DNA of 64,000 nt from Albula goreensis (GCA_022829145.1 CM040751.1:6389364-6453363); one strand, 5' to 3'. Counted from the first letter of the stretch, positions 13,064 to 24,482 are shown. Program-made: numbers and translations. Notes: generated by a model from the sequence alone, not told the origin.

Positions 13064-14104
13064 GTTTTGTTTTGTCAACATCTTTCATTTAAATATTTAC
13101 GTCTTATGAGAGCGTATCAACTTGATCAGTCAAAGTGATATTCAGAAGAAAATTTCACAATATACTAAAAAATTGTTACGTGAATTGCATATGGATTTGA
13201 CTGGAACCATTAAAGAGTAATGTTTACTTGTCATGACTGTCTGCATTCATTGCAGGACACAAGCTTGATACACCGACAGCAGCAAGGACTTTTCCAGAGC
13301 GATATAGAAGCAATCATAATGAGACCCACATTCCTCAACCAGATAACATCGGAATTGTCTCTGCAATTCTAAAGGAAACACATAGCTCTCAAGTGTAACC
13401 ATTACGAGCCTTGGTTTCAATAAATATAAATCTCTCGCTTGAATATGCATTCACCCCTTATTTCAAAACTGTCTGGGTGAGTCATTTTAGGTCATTTGAA
13501 CCCACAGTCTTTTATTCAATCCCAATAAGGGGGGGATCAAATATGTTTTTTGTGTTTTTCCTCAGATGTGTTTTTCAATTGCTTTCTTGTTATCAGGAGC
13601 ACCCATTTAAAATCCTCTTTTGTATGCTTTGACCTTTTTCCTTCTTCCAGATTGATATAAAAATGGTCTGACTGTCACTCCAGCAGACCCCCTCATTATT
13701 CGAACCGTGGGGCTTCAGAAGACGATTTGTATGTTAAGTAGGTTCAAGTGGCTGACTGTTCTACCGCCAGCAGGAGTGAAAAGGAAACAAAATATTGATA
13801 ACAAATGGTGTCCCATTTTTGACACTGCAGCTCATAGTTCTTGACTGGTCCGATGCTTTCTGTGGTGAGATATAAAGAGACTATAAAACGGTTTCATATG
13901 AAAGGATCTTGCATTTTAGTCATCATATTAGGAACAGACCTATTTTTTCTAAAATGGTACACAAATCAAATATTTAAAAAATCACACACAAATCTGCAAG
14001 TCTTGTATCCTGTAAGCTGCAATAAGAATATATATGATTGGGGTGTGGGATAAAGGCTGCGGTGCAACAAACATTCGAACATTTGATTCCTATTACTGAA
14101 TGTC
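13064..14104. other. Non-coding, no gene seen
   Basis: AT-rich unique sequence with short unsupported frames on both strands. No repeat or motif cluster stands out. Confidence 0.55.
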
Positions 14105-14250
14105 TGCATTCAGGGGGAAAAGGGTACAGAGTTTCCAGGGCCCAAGGGTTTGAGGGGGCCTACAAAAATCTGCAAACAAATTTTTTTATGAAGAGTGGAG
14201 GGGCCCTCAGAGCCTGCCTGTGTACAATGCCCAGAATTCCTTTCTGTCTG
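14105..14250. mobile_element. Degraded GGGGCC-type repeat, perhaps hAT-related
   Basis: A run of G-rich and GGCCC-rich patches (near 14112-14160 and 14195-14212), plus GCCTGCCTGTGTACAATGCC, stands out from the AT-rich flanks. It resembles non-autonomous hAT-like repeats of fish. No clean terminal repeats or target duplication are visible, so the family is uncertain. Confidence 0.35.
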
Positions 14251-15945
14251 CATTGATTACTGTCACTGTCATAAATAGTGGGTAAATCAGTTAATTTCAT
14301 CGATCGCATGACCGTCTTCCTGGCCAGCTGCGCTGCAGGTTCGGACACTGACCAAATGTAGACTCTGTGGTCCTCCGATAGCATAGACATGATATATGGG
14401 TCATAGCAGAAGTGTGAGAAACAGTGACAGATACATGCAAGATTAATGGCAGGTCTATGTCCATCTACTTTCTCCTGATTCCATGGGGGAGGTTCTCAGT
14501 CAGGATGATGATATAATTCAGCACTATTCATTATGGGTAGGGAAAATGGGACGTTTATGAATATTAAAAATAGTACGCATGGCAAATAATACATCTTGAA
14601 AATCATGAGTATTTAGTTATGCTTGAATTGAAATCACTGAAGTCATTTCCCACAGCCAAAATAAGACTAGAATTGAAAACAATGATGATCAATTTGTTCA
14701 TGTGTTGGCAACATTTTAATATTAATTTTATTTGTAATATTTTCAATAATTTATTATTTTATCCTCAAGCACACTTCCTCACATTACAGAAAAATCAACA
14801 GTCAGTTCAAACAAAATTCCATGTTGGAGTTTGATTCCATTGGGACAAGAAGGTTCTGTAAAAAAAAAAATAAATAAATAAAAAGGTGGATCATGCAAAG
14901 TGAAAGCATTGCACAATATAACATTCGATTGATGGATTGATAACTGCTAGTCATACAGTTCTGTATGCTGGAGAATTGGCTGTCTTGTTTTTGAAGATGT
15001 TCCTTCAAAACCACATTCTTCTGAAAGATGTGCAAAGGAACATGACAAAAGCTGACACTCATAACCTGACATAACCTCAAATAAAGTTTACCTCCAGTGT
15101 GCTTGGCATCAGCATTCAGGTGGAACCAATACAAAACACAAGCGATAAAAGCCAACTCGGGTCCTTTTTGCTCATACAAGCAAAACTGTAAATAAACTGG
15201 CAAGTTTAGGACTTGTGTTTGAAGTCCTAAACTGTTCTAGACTTTCCAAGAGATGGAGATTTAAAAAATTCCACCATTCAAGAATGAGATACGAAAAGGG
15301 ATGCATTGTCGAAGACTAATTATTTCTATGGCTTCATTATGAAGTCCCATTGCATGTAAGAACAAAAAATATTTTTCTAACTTGCCGTACATGTGTTGGA
15401 CTTGTATGACATGCTTTTCCACATTTTACATCATACTGCCAATGTATTAGACAAAGTTAAGTAGCTCAGTGTAAGCACACATGTACCATTTGTATTATGC
15501 CAGATCTTGGTACCACAATCATTGATGCTTCATTGTAAAACAAATAATTCTGAAATGTGTGCTTTAATGAAGACGCTATTTGGAGGAGGATTTTTACATT
15601 TAAAATATGTTCAAGCACTCCCCACACTCTTACCGAAAAAGACATGCAAAGGAGTCTTCTAAAAAACAAAGACGGGAAGTACAATATTGTGACAAATTAT
15701 CAGTTTTGCAACTCACTGTAGTTGCCATGACAATAACCGACAGCGTAACATCAATCGCAGTCTCAGGTGAAAGGGGGAAACTGAGGAGAGAGTGGTTTTT
15801 TTTTTTTTTTTTTTACATCACCAATATATTTGTGGGTATGCTCTTGAATGAAACACAAGTAGTATGGTTTAATGTGAGGTGTTCACACCCAAATACTTTC
15901 CTCGCGCAGAATTTTTTTGGACCAAAATGCTATTTAAAGAAATGA
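14251..15945. other. Non-coding, A/T homopolymer runs
   Basis: AT-rich DNA with an A-rich AAATAAATAAAT tract near 14862-14884 and a 19-base T run at 15796-15814. The 133-codon minus-strand frame (14802-15203) includes the A-rich tract and has no domain; I reject it as a gene. Confidence 0.55.
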
Positions 15946-15949
15946 GTTT

Positions 15950-16205
15950 TCCATCTGCAGTGGAAGATAGACAATGACTTCGCTGTCCTGACTCCTGGGT
16001 AATTGTTTGGCGAGCTCAATTACTTATTGCGGAACGCCAGCAGCATTTATAATGAATATGAAATAACTGGCGGGCACTGTGCGGGGAACATTTGGAGCAA
16101 ATTTTAATTGCAATTTAAAATATTAGGTATTGATATTGATGTAAAACGAAACTATTTGAAAGAGGTTGGGATTCAAATTTTGAAATCACCAATCAACGAT
16201 CGTCT
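15950..16205. promoter_or_regulatory. Candidate conserved non-coding block
   Basis: Sequence texture changes sharply from the flanks. CpG-retaining words (TTGGCGAGC, GCGGAACGCC, CTGGCGGGC) are mixed with homeodomain cores such as GGTAATTGTT, CAATTACTTATTG and TTTTAATTGCAATTTAAAA. This mosaic is typical of vertebrate developmental enhancers. No alignment is available to prove conservation. Confidence 0.4.
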
Positions 16206-16443
16206 GACTCACTTACTAAATAAGAGAACTCAGCTTTGATATACTCATGTATATCTGTTGATATCTGCATCTGTACACATTTATGTACTCGTCCTCTGAT
16301 ATGCATTTTTCTAGCTACCTATGTCTGTTTCTCTCTGCCCGTGTACAGAAGAGTGAATACGTTTTGTAGTAACGGTCCAAAGGGTCGTCCTGACACCCAC
16401 AGAGTCTTTGTTATGCCTCTTTCTACTCCTGCGAGGTGAAGAG

Positions 16444-16451
16444 TATAAAAG
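16444..16451 (+). promoter_or_regulatory. TATA-box match TATAAAAG
   Basis: A perfect TATAAAAG in a GC-richer setting. A start about 25-32 bp downstream would fall near 16470-16483. It is followed 130 bp on by a strong splice-acceptor-like tract. Such matches occur by chance about once in this much DNA, so alone it is weak. Confidence 0.3.
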
Positions 16452-16545
16452 CCTGGCCGCTGTAAGCGCTTGCTTGAGAGGGCATTGAGGTCAAGGCAGA
16501 GTACAACAGTTTGTCTGCCTTGCCGTCTGACAAACGGCACTGAAA

Positions 16546-16824
16546 TCCCCGATTCTCTCCCCCCTCTATCTTTCTCCTTTACAGCGCGGCTTTCAGGAAT
16601 GATTCTGAATGGCTTTAGAGTGCCGGCCTGTGATGCGCAGGGAAGACGGGGAAGGGCGTGTGTTGGGTGCTAAAGCAGGAGAGCCAGGAGGGCTGAGGGA
16701 CGTGGTCAGAGTGGCAGGGGGCGACCAGAACCCCATTGAGGGTGCGCCTGGTGTGCCCGTTACTCATCACTGGGGCTTACAGAAGTGCCAGCCCACGCCC
16801 ACCTGTCATGCTCCCCTGCCATGA
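16546..16824 (+). other. Possible exon: strong acceptor and 71-codon frame
   Basis: A nearly unbroken 35-base pyrimidine tract ends in TTTACAG at 16584, a textbook 3' splice site. The following sequence is GC-rich and holds an ATG-initiated frame of 71 codons (16609-16824), beginning MALECRPVMRREDGEGR, with no recognised domain. A TATA box lies upstream at 16444. No convincing 5' splice donor is visible between the TATA box and the acceptor. It could be an exon of a long non-coding transcript, or chance in a GC-rich patch. Confidence 0.2.
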
Positions 16825-16839
16825 GCGCAGACACGTGTG

Positions 16840-17071
16840 TGTGTGTGTTGAATCAAATACGCATGCAGAGTCTTATACAGACACACATGTACAGACTACT
16901 ATGTATATACATGCATACACATGTGCACAAACATGAATTCACATGTGCAGCTACACATAACTCATGTCGACCCACACACACTCACAAATGCACATGCACA
17001 CACGTGAATGCTCATGTGCAGACTCTCACAAATGTACACACACATAAGTATGCACTCACTCATCTATGCAG
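16840..17071. repeat. Degenerate CA/TG-rich tract
   Basis: Imperfect CACACA, CATGTG and ACATGCA words over about 230 bp lead into the pure CA array. This is an eroded microsatellite. The 193-codon Thr/His-rich frame spanning 16785-17366 is an artefact of this composition. Confidence 0.8.
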
Positions 17072-17139
17072 ACAGACACACACACACACAAATCCAGACA
17101 CAATACATACACACACACAAATCCAGACACAATACACAT

Positions 17140-17217
<78 letters not shown>

Positions 17218-17236
17218 CCAGACACAGCACCATCAT
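17072..17236. repeat. CA array (37 units) with compound minisatellite edge
   Basis: Two near-identical units of about 30 bp (17076-17106 and 17106-17136), each a CA run plus AATCCAGACACAATA, precede an uninterrupted CA array at 17143-17216. A partial third unit, ATCCAGACACAGCACC, closes it at 17216-17231. The layout implies expansion of CA inside a pre-existing tandem unit. Confidence 0.9.
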
Positions 17237-18059
17237 CAGCCCTTTTGTATGCATAGAGACCCTTTCCCTGCACATAAAACACATTGTGCTGCCAGAGGAT
17301 AAAGCATTGTATATTCACTGCATTTACGTATATGGTAATGTAGGACAAAATAGATACGGTACGTAGAACTACATGTACCTCCATTAGTCACTCCTTTTCA
17401 GGAGCAGGCCCTTTGAAATTGAGTCTCCATGGTTATCTCTCTCATGTACATTATGGCCGGAACAGATCTTGTCTGAATCATGTTCATGAAGACTTGTGAT
17501 ATATAAATCTTTTGGAACCTTTTCAAAGGTTATATTTCCCCAAAATTGGGAAAAAAATGTATTTGATGTATGAGAATCGCTTGCATGACAATTTGTGCTT
17601 GACAAAATGTGCCTCATATTCAAGCTGTGGAGTATTTCAACCTCTTGGTTAATAATTATAAATATATATAATAATATTAAAATCAAATCCATTTTGACAT
17701 TTAGAAGGATGACTGTCATACAGTTACATTTCAGTTTTGATTTCCCATATTTGGTGAACCCTTCTTCGAATATCTCAAGCATGCAAACATTTTCTTCCAC
17801 CAATTCATGTCTTATGGAGTTTATGGACCTTTTTTAACTTCTGCCAAAATTACATCCAATGAAAATTCAATTATTGAATAAATTTATTAAAAAAATTATC
17901 TCTTTTGATCACCTGGTAGTTGCACATGCATATTGCACTGCTGATTCCTGGCCAAAACAGAAAGAGTCTGGCGCAGAGCTCCAGCTGAGCTTGATATTGT
18001 TTTGAGCTTAAAGATCTTCTTAGAAAAATGTGTAATACAGCAATCGGCTCATGGCTGTG
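17237..18059. other. AT-rich non-coding stretch
   Basis: The 139-codon minus-strand frame at 17384-17803 crosses strongly AT-rich DNA, has no domain and is opposed by a plus-strand frame. I do not call a gene. Confidence 0.55.
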
Positions 18060-18310
18060 CTTTACTTGCCTTGGTCTGGCAGGTGATGGCAGCGTGGAGA
18101 GACGCGTGATGTAGGCTTTGAGAGATTATGAAAGCCACACGCTGACAGAGCCAACAGCCCACAACCCACGCTGATTACGGAAATCTCTGCAAGCGCTTAA
18201 AATGTGCACTATAACACCTAAATAACACTGCCATAAGCATGATATAACATATCACACCAGTTATGACATACCGCCAGTCACAGCATCCTGCACCTTATGG
18301 CAAATGTCAC
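18060..18310. promoter_or_regulatory. Candidate conserved non-coding block
   Basis: CpG-retaining words (GGAGAGACGCGTGATG, CCCACGCTGATTACGG, GCAAGCGCTTAAAATG) stand in AT-rich surroundings without repeats, the texture of a conserved regulatory element. Composition is the only evidence. Confidence 0.3.
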
Positions 18311-19554
18311 AATATTTGCATAATTTACCATTTTAAAAAAAAAAAAAAATGATAGATGATGATTTTAGAATTGTCAATGGATAAAATATGACACTGTTAG
18401 GAATGAATGTGGGCTGTGGGGTAATCGAATGACTTGAGCTTAATGGTGTGTCTGAACTATGCAATAATAATAAGACAGTATTAAGAGTAGTATTTGGATA
18501 GGAATCAAGAGTATTTACCAAAGATTTTTTTTTTTCTGTTCATTGAATGTGAACCAAGTGAATGAATTATTTTATTGATGTTGAGTGTGTGTGTGGAAAT
18601 TCTGGAAAAAAAATCTGGTTTGACAATATTTGCAAAACATGACCTAAGTGAGCTCTTCACAGACAAGCTCACAGAAATACTGCACTGCATGTCCTCATAT
18701 TTCTGCCATTGTTAGCATCTCTGTGATATAAAAATTTAATGTTTGCGGCAATATCTCTGTGCCTCAGGAAGTGTTGAAGTTAAGCAATTCCAGCAATTAA
18801 ATTTCAAAAACGAATGGAAAAAAAATATGAACCACAGTTTTCTGACAGGAACCAACATTGTTTAGGATTTTGTGCTCACAGAAATAAATGGAAGCCATAT
18901 CCAATCCTGTGAACTGAATACAACTCTTTGGTGGAACATCAGTCTATAGTTGGCCTATTACCACAATCTATCTTGTTCATTCTGAAGGCAAAAGATAAGT
19001 GGATTTAGTCCAGAATGGTACATCTGAGAGGTGTGCTCGCAACCTTTTTCTGAACTGTCTTGACAACCTCGCTCACAACTTGGGCTTGCATTTCCGACAA
19101 TGGCGGAAATTAAATTACAAAATTCCCCTAGATCTAGCAATGCTCTCGATTTCAAAAAAGCCTTCGTCAACAATACAATGACATAAAAATGAAACCGATT
19201 GAACGGTGACACAGAGAGAGGAGGCACAGTGAGTGTTGAATTTTGGGTGAGTCTGGACACGATTAATCTCTTGGACTGCAGGAGGGCAAACGTACCTGTT
19301 ACATCTTTTTAAAAAAAAGTCTGGGTAGTTCCAAAATATGGGAAAATTTCAAAACTGAACATAGTGAATTACAGTGAATTATAGAGCAATAAAATGCTCG
19401 CATCAGGAGAATGAAAACAAAAAACACTGTCTATTCACCTCATTCAAATGTCACATCAGTACAGCGAAAACAATAACTGCCTGACAAGTCAAATATGATT
19501 AATCGTTATGTCAAATATGTAAAAAAAAAAAAAAATGAAGAGGTTGCATTACAA
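18311..19554. other. Non-coding, A runs
   Basis: AT-rich sequence with A runs near 18336-18349 and 19521-19535. The stretch 19000-19150 is slightly richer in CpG. Opposed short frames at 18958-19260 have no domain. Confidence 0.5.
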
Positions 19555-19830
19555 TGCTGATGATTGACAGAGGAGGACAAAAGACCTTCATGGCACATCG
19601 CAGCGATGTAACCTGCGTGCTGGGCTGGGCTATGTGTCCGTGCGGCCTTCTGCCAAGGGCATCGACCGGCACATTAGCGCTTCAGCGGAAACAGACTGAT
19701 GGGCTAACGGATCAGGTGGATAGATTCAGGCCAGCTTGGCCCCAGATAGCTTCTTTTACTCTATATAACTCGACAGTGATATACCTCAGCACGACAATAT
19801 CCACTTTCAAACGCAACAGATGAGATCTCG
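19555..19830. promoter_or_regulatory. Candidate conserved non-coding block
   Basis: Markedly higher CpG and GC than either flank (words such as CATCGCAGCGATGTAACC, CCGTGCGGCC, GCATCGACCGGCACATTAGC), no simple repeat, and a PBX-MEIS site at its left end. Overlapping short frames run on both strands, arguing against coding. Likely an enhancer-type element. Confidence 0.4.
19561..19570 (+). promoter_or_regulatory. PBX-MEIS/PREP composite site TGATTGACAG
   Basis: Exact match to the composite PBC-MEIS/PREP element TGATTGACAG known from Hox-cofactor-regulated enhancers. It opens a CpG-retaining block (19555-19830), which raises its weight above a lone 10-mer match. Confidence 0.4.
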
Positions 19831-21239
19831 GAAAGAAGATGCTCACCAAGACCACTGTCCATGATAACGCTTCTGCACATGAATGTACAAATGGACACAC
19901 ACCAGACGAGTTAAATCTGTGTTCAAAACACTTTCAGCTTTTAGATACTGGTGAAACTCCTGCAGATCTCTAATCAATTGTGTTCCCACCTTCTACTCGT
20001 TCCTAAAGCCTTAAAGTGCCCACACACATACGCGTACACACTCATTCACATAGACGCACACAAATGTGTACTGTAAAAACGTTCCACTGTTTTTCAATGT
20101 GACAGATGGGAAGGCTGAAACATGCGGCATTTACCGGATAGGATAAGGCCTCAGTTAAAATCCCAGTGCTTTGTGTTTAGTCAAGAGCTATCGATCAGGG
20201 CAGGTGCTGCGAACTCACTCCGTCTCCCTCTACTAGATTCCATTACTTCCTCAGCCAAATCCTAAACCACTTAGCTGGATCGATTCCTATGCTAATGTAA
20301 CGGGTGTAGGTGACCATCCCTTCAAAGTGTCCAAGAGTTTCATTATTTTTGTAATGTTGTAACTTCAGGAATAGGGAACTGGCACCAGTTAGTCCTTTTA
20401 AGGGCATATAAAATTCAATCAGAACAGAATTTACATGACAGCATGATTTTTCTTCGGTTGTATGTTGTATCTGGTTGGCAACCAGCAAATACATCCTTTG
20501 GAATTTGTTCCTTTCATTCGGATTTGGAGATTCTTTTCATTCTAATTTTCATTTAATTCTGAAACAGATGTGTGTTTGCCCTTAAGGAGACAAAAATCCA
20601 TTTTGATTGAATTGCATATGTCAAAGATTCAAAGTTCGTTTCATTGGATCATGGCCAAAGTGAGTTTGATTGAATGTTGCCCTCAATCCTGTTTTCAGAC
20701 ATGAATTTTATGTGACCTTTACTTCCATTCATAGGGCCTTGTGTTATTTATTTGTTTTTGTTTGGTGATCATCAGATCTCTCTTGCTAATCTTAATTCAC
20801 ATTGTAAGAAAGAAACTCTTGCAATCTTTTGTTTGTCATTTGTTATTCCAAACAGAACTGCCACAGGCAATATGAGGGAGATTTTTATTCTAATTGCGTT
20901 GCTTCCAAAGTGGAGAGGTATGACTTGTCCCTTTAATTCTGATGTGCTGTAGGGGTCTCAACATTGTGTCAACGTTTTCAGGAGTAAAAGTAACACAGTA
21001 TAGCCCTGGCCCATAAGAACCATAAAGCTGAAATTCAAATACGTATATGCAGAAACCTCAATGTGGTCAAATTCATTATACCTAAAACATAATAAAACAT
21101 GATATTACAATATTAATGCCGCTAATTCAGTTCAAATGTATTGAAACATGCATCTGGTGTTTGCATGTACGATATGTATGTATGAATGTACGCTCAAGAC
21201 GTACAGAGAAAAGCTGAAAAGCTCAGTCACCCTGCACGT
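19831..21239. other. Non-coding, no gene seen
   Basis: Unique sequence with short CACA-type words near 20020-20070. The plus-strand frame at 20752-20952 has no domain. Nothing else is recognised. Confidence 0.55.
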
Positions 21240-22130
21240 TCTGATGACTCCTAGGTCATTTTTTTATTCCACAAACCGCTAAATATTGGATATGAAATAA
21301 GGCCAGGGACGCTAGCTTGACTGCAGGCAAAATATGTATCAATAAAAGACCCTGGAAAAAAAGCAATAAACCGCTTTGTGACCGCTAGCCAGTAATTAAA
21401 CCGATTACTGGGTGACCCTGATCATATATCCATTTGAAAAGTCAAAGTTACATCTAATTTATGCCTGCGATTTAATTGGAACCACATCCAAAACATGTAA
21501 TGCAGGGTGAGAGTGATCATAACTAATGATTTGCCGTCGATAAGGGCATAAAAGTAACGGTTTCGCCAAATGTGCAATGGTAGCAGCCTGTCCGATGGTG
21601 ATGTATGACAAAGTTAACGACCCCGCAAACAGAGTCACTCGGAGGTCAGTATCAAATGGAACTGCCCGGGGCCTCCTGTTCCGGACTTTAATTGATGAGT
21701 CAGGCCATTAAAGTTCATTACCTCGGTTACAGCCATTTTTAATTAGTACCTCAAACCTGGCGACTTGGAACCAACCCTCAAGCAAGTCCATGACGGCCAA
21801 GCGATGACAGTCCAACAACAGCAACAACAACAACCACCAAGCCAGAAAGATTCATAGTGAGTAAAAATAGTTTTCAACAAAGATCATCATTTTGGGTGGA
21901 AAAAAAGGAAAAAATACCCTGCACAGTCAACCTTGAAGAGAGCTAATTCAATCCTGAAAATCCTTTCTTATATAAGCTCATGCTAATTATTCAGCATTTG
22001 CTAAACTTGATGGACACTGAATTAGATCGACTCAGAGAATCATAATACAAATAATTACAAAAGCGTTGGCTGAGGACTTAATTTTAAACCTGGGTTAATC
22101 AATTTGGGATGGCCGCGTGTGTATGTCAGT
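21240..22130. promoter_or_regulatory. Strong candidate conserved non-coding cluster
   Basis: Nearly 900 bp free of repeats and of long frames, dense in homeodomain cores (AGTAATTAAACCGATTAC, CTTTAATTGATG, TTTTTAATTAGTACC) and retained CpGs (TTGCCGTCGATAAG, GGTTTCGCC, TTAACGACCCCGC). It contains a perfect 8-bp inverted repeat CCAGTAAT/ATTACTGG at 21389-21396 and 21404-21411, which pairs TAAT with ATTA across a 7-base spacer. This is the most enhancer-like stretch in the window. A short CAA-type run lies at about 21816-21834. Confidence 0.45.
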
Positions 22131-22245
22131 GAGAATGTGGTTATCGGCTGACAGCTACAGGCATTAGGAAACCTGGAACGGTGTCTAAATTATGCCATTC
22201 TCGACTCAAAACATTTGTGTTTGTTTTCGCTTGGAGACGGCTGGA

Positions 22246-22261
22246 GGGAGGGTGGGTGGGG
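22246..22261 (+). other. Canonical G-quadruplex motif
   Basis: GGGAGGGTGGGTGGGG has four G runs with one-base loops, the pattern known to give very stable parallel quadruplexes. Further G runs continue to about 22290. It lies just downstream of the candidate regulatory cluster ending near 22130. Confidence 0.65.
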
Positions 22262-22299
22262 AGTGGATGAGATGGGAGGGGATGGGGGGGTGAGGATAT

Positions 22300-23050
22300 T
22301 AATTCCTCAAATTCCTCGATGCATATACTTTGCAATTTGCCTTTAAAACCCTAACTTCAGCATTCAGCAATGCATGGCTTTCTACAGACGTGTATAAGAG
22401 AGATACTCCACCAAAAAAATCACAATCAAATCACACTCTTTCCTTTAAAGGAATCATTTTGTAAGGGTTAATACTATTTGCTTCCCAGGTGGATTCAGTA
22501 TGCAATGCACACACAGACAAAAGTAGCTTGTCAATGTGTACAATATAGACCCAAAATGTCTGCCATGACACTCGATCCATCATTGCTTGTCTGAGAGTCT
22601 TTTCTGATGTAATATTTCAATGAAATTGGGTTTCACTCATACAGTGTAATGGCCCACTCAGTCATGCTCAATTATTCTGCACAGCCATCTGAAGCGCTAA
22701 CCCGAGGTTAAGTGACCACCTAGGTTTGAGTTGTTTTTATTCAAGGAATTCATTTCTCATTTATGGAACACGGATTGAGGAAAATAGTGCAGATATTCAG
22801 ATTTAAACTATGTTATTGGAGGCAGGAATTCATTGCTTAGGGCTCAGTGTGGTGTAGCACTGAAGAGAGAGAAGATGAATACAGAGTATATTCTCCTGTT
22901 ATACCAGCTAAAAGAATAGCCCGGGTACAGTCTGAGGTAACAATCTGCTTTCCACTTATCTCGGGGGACCCCCTTTTTCTTCATTGTCATACCATTGTAA
23001 TTTTCATACGCACATTTACTATTTTACAAATAATATTGGTATATTTTGAA
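22300..23050. other. Non-coding, no gene seen
   Basis: Unique sequence without recognisable repeats. The plus-strand 71-codon frame at 22847-23062 runs into the duplicated segment that follows and has no domain. Confidence 0.55.
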
Positions 23051-23266
23051 TCTCCAGTTTGAACACACCATCTCCTGAGTGTATGGAAGGGATTTTGCTC
23101 GTTCTTTTATTTTTCTTTTTAATTGTTGGAAAATCATTACTTGGTAGTTAGTGAGTGTGTCGTAGCAATGGCAGTCATTATAACTGAAGGTCATTTTAGA
23201 GGTGCTGTTATTGTCGCCTCCTTCATTCAGTTATTGTGGAAGCAATTATTATAATTATTGTTCCTT
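23051..23266 (+). repeat. Diverged direct repeat, copy 1 of 2
   Basis: Aligns collinearly by eye with 25901-26120. Shared words in the same order are CACCATCT, GGGATTTT or GGATTTT, TTTATTTT, CTTTTTAAT, AAAATCATTAC, TCATTAT, TCATTTT and AGGT, ending in AAGCA. Identity looks like roughly two thirds with small indels. It could be an old local duplication or two copies of an unrecognised interspersed element. Confidence 0.6.
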
Positions 23267-24482
23267 TAGTGAATGATTATACTGCTGGAGCATTTTGTGA
23301 CTCTTTGTGCCATGTTGCATTGTGTATCCACTTGGTCAGCTAATCAAGAGTGCCACTGCAACAGTATTTTCAAGCTCCTCTGGCTTTGATACCCTGCTGC
23401 GAACCCTGCATGAGCCCATGGTCTTATAAAAAATCAGGACAGAACAGAGCGCTCTCACCACAACCATTCGCCAGTTAACTGCTATACAAATTATACATGT
23501 ACTTTAGAAAGATTATTACCCCATGTAAATAAAAAAAACTGATCTACAAACTGGAACATATCAGAGAGTTTGCCACTTTAACTTCAGGTGGAATATTCCT
23601 TAGAGGGAACATCTATTCTCCACACATTTCCATTTCTGGAAAAACACCAGGAAACCCTCAAGGAAATACCACAGTTGGCCTTCCTAACTAATTCTGTCTG
23701 GGCTCAGACAAACGCTAATTTATAAACACTTTTCAAACCCTTGTCCAGGGTTTCAGATTCTGTTAAGCAGTCATGCCGCTTTATATGCGCCTTCTAGACC
23801 TGAGAGACAAATGACTCCTATGCAGTGTGCCTGTGTTTGACAAAGAATAATTGAGAGGACATGTGACCTGTAGTCTTTGGGCTGTTGACAGAACAGAATC
23901 CAATACTTCTTCGCCAGGTGTCCGCTGTTTTGTCTGACAGTGAATGGAGCTGACTAGAATGATTTTAGATGGCTTATTCAACACAAACTACCTGGGAAAG
24001 CTTCTTCCGAATAAATAGGAATGCAGACACTTTGTATTCCTCTCTGCATAACTACTTTTCAAAGTAGGTCTGTTGGCAAAAAATGGTTGGTATAACTGCA
24101 CAGCTAGCCTGCTCTACTCCCTCGAATGTTTTGCTCTGTAAAAGGTTCTGTGCTTTGAAACGGCGTTTTGTCATGACGTGTAGTCTGAGATTGATGTCAG
24201 GGATATTGAGTAATTCAACCTTAATTTTCTGAGGTGCTTCTCAAGTGATTTCCCAAATGCCATTATGTGTGCACAATTACAGGTGTGATTTATTTGTCCT
24301 AATCATAAAATAATCATAAAAATTAAGGGACAACACATTTCCAACTAAAGTCATGCATCGTTGCCTGCCACTTCTTTCAAGAAGGTATTTTTATGTGAAA
24401 TCAGGAACCAACTTTAGTTGGAGTTGGCCTATAATTTATACTCCAGCAATACATTGTAAATCTTGATGTCAATCAGAGCAGT
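23267..24482. other. Non-coding, no gene seen
   Basis: Unique sequence between the duplicate and the SINE. A minus-strand frame at 23781-23984 has no domain. Confidence 0.55.

Noticed and set aside
14802-15203. 133-codon minus-strand frame
   Set aside because: Crosses an A-rich simple tract; no domain.
16840-17236. CRISPR-like repeat array
   Set aside because: Repeats are CA microsatellite and two CA-bearing tandem units without unique spacers; wrong kind of genome.
16785-17366. 193-codon Thr/His-rich frame
   Set aside because: It is the reading of CA-repeat DNA; frames on the other strand read the same tract as Cys-Val.
17384-17803. 139-codon minus-strand frame
   Set aside because: AT-rich accident with low-complexity Ile/Leu stretch, opposed by a plus-strand frame.
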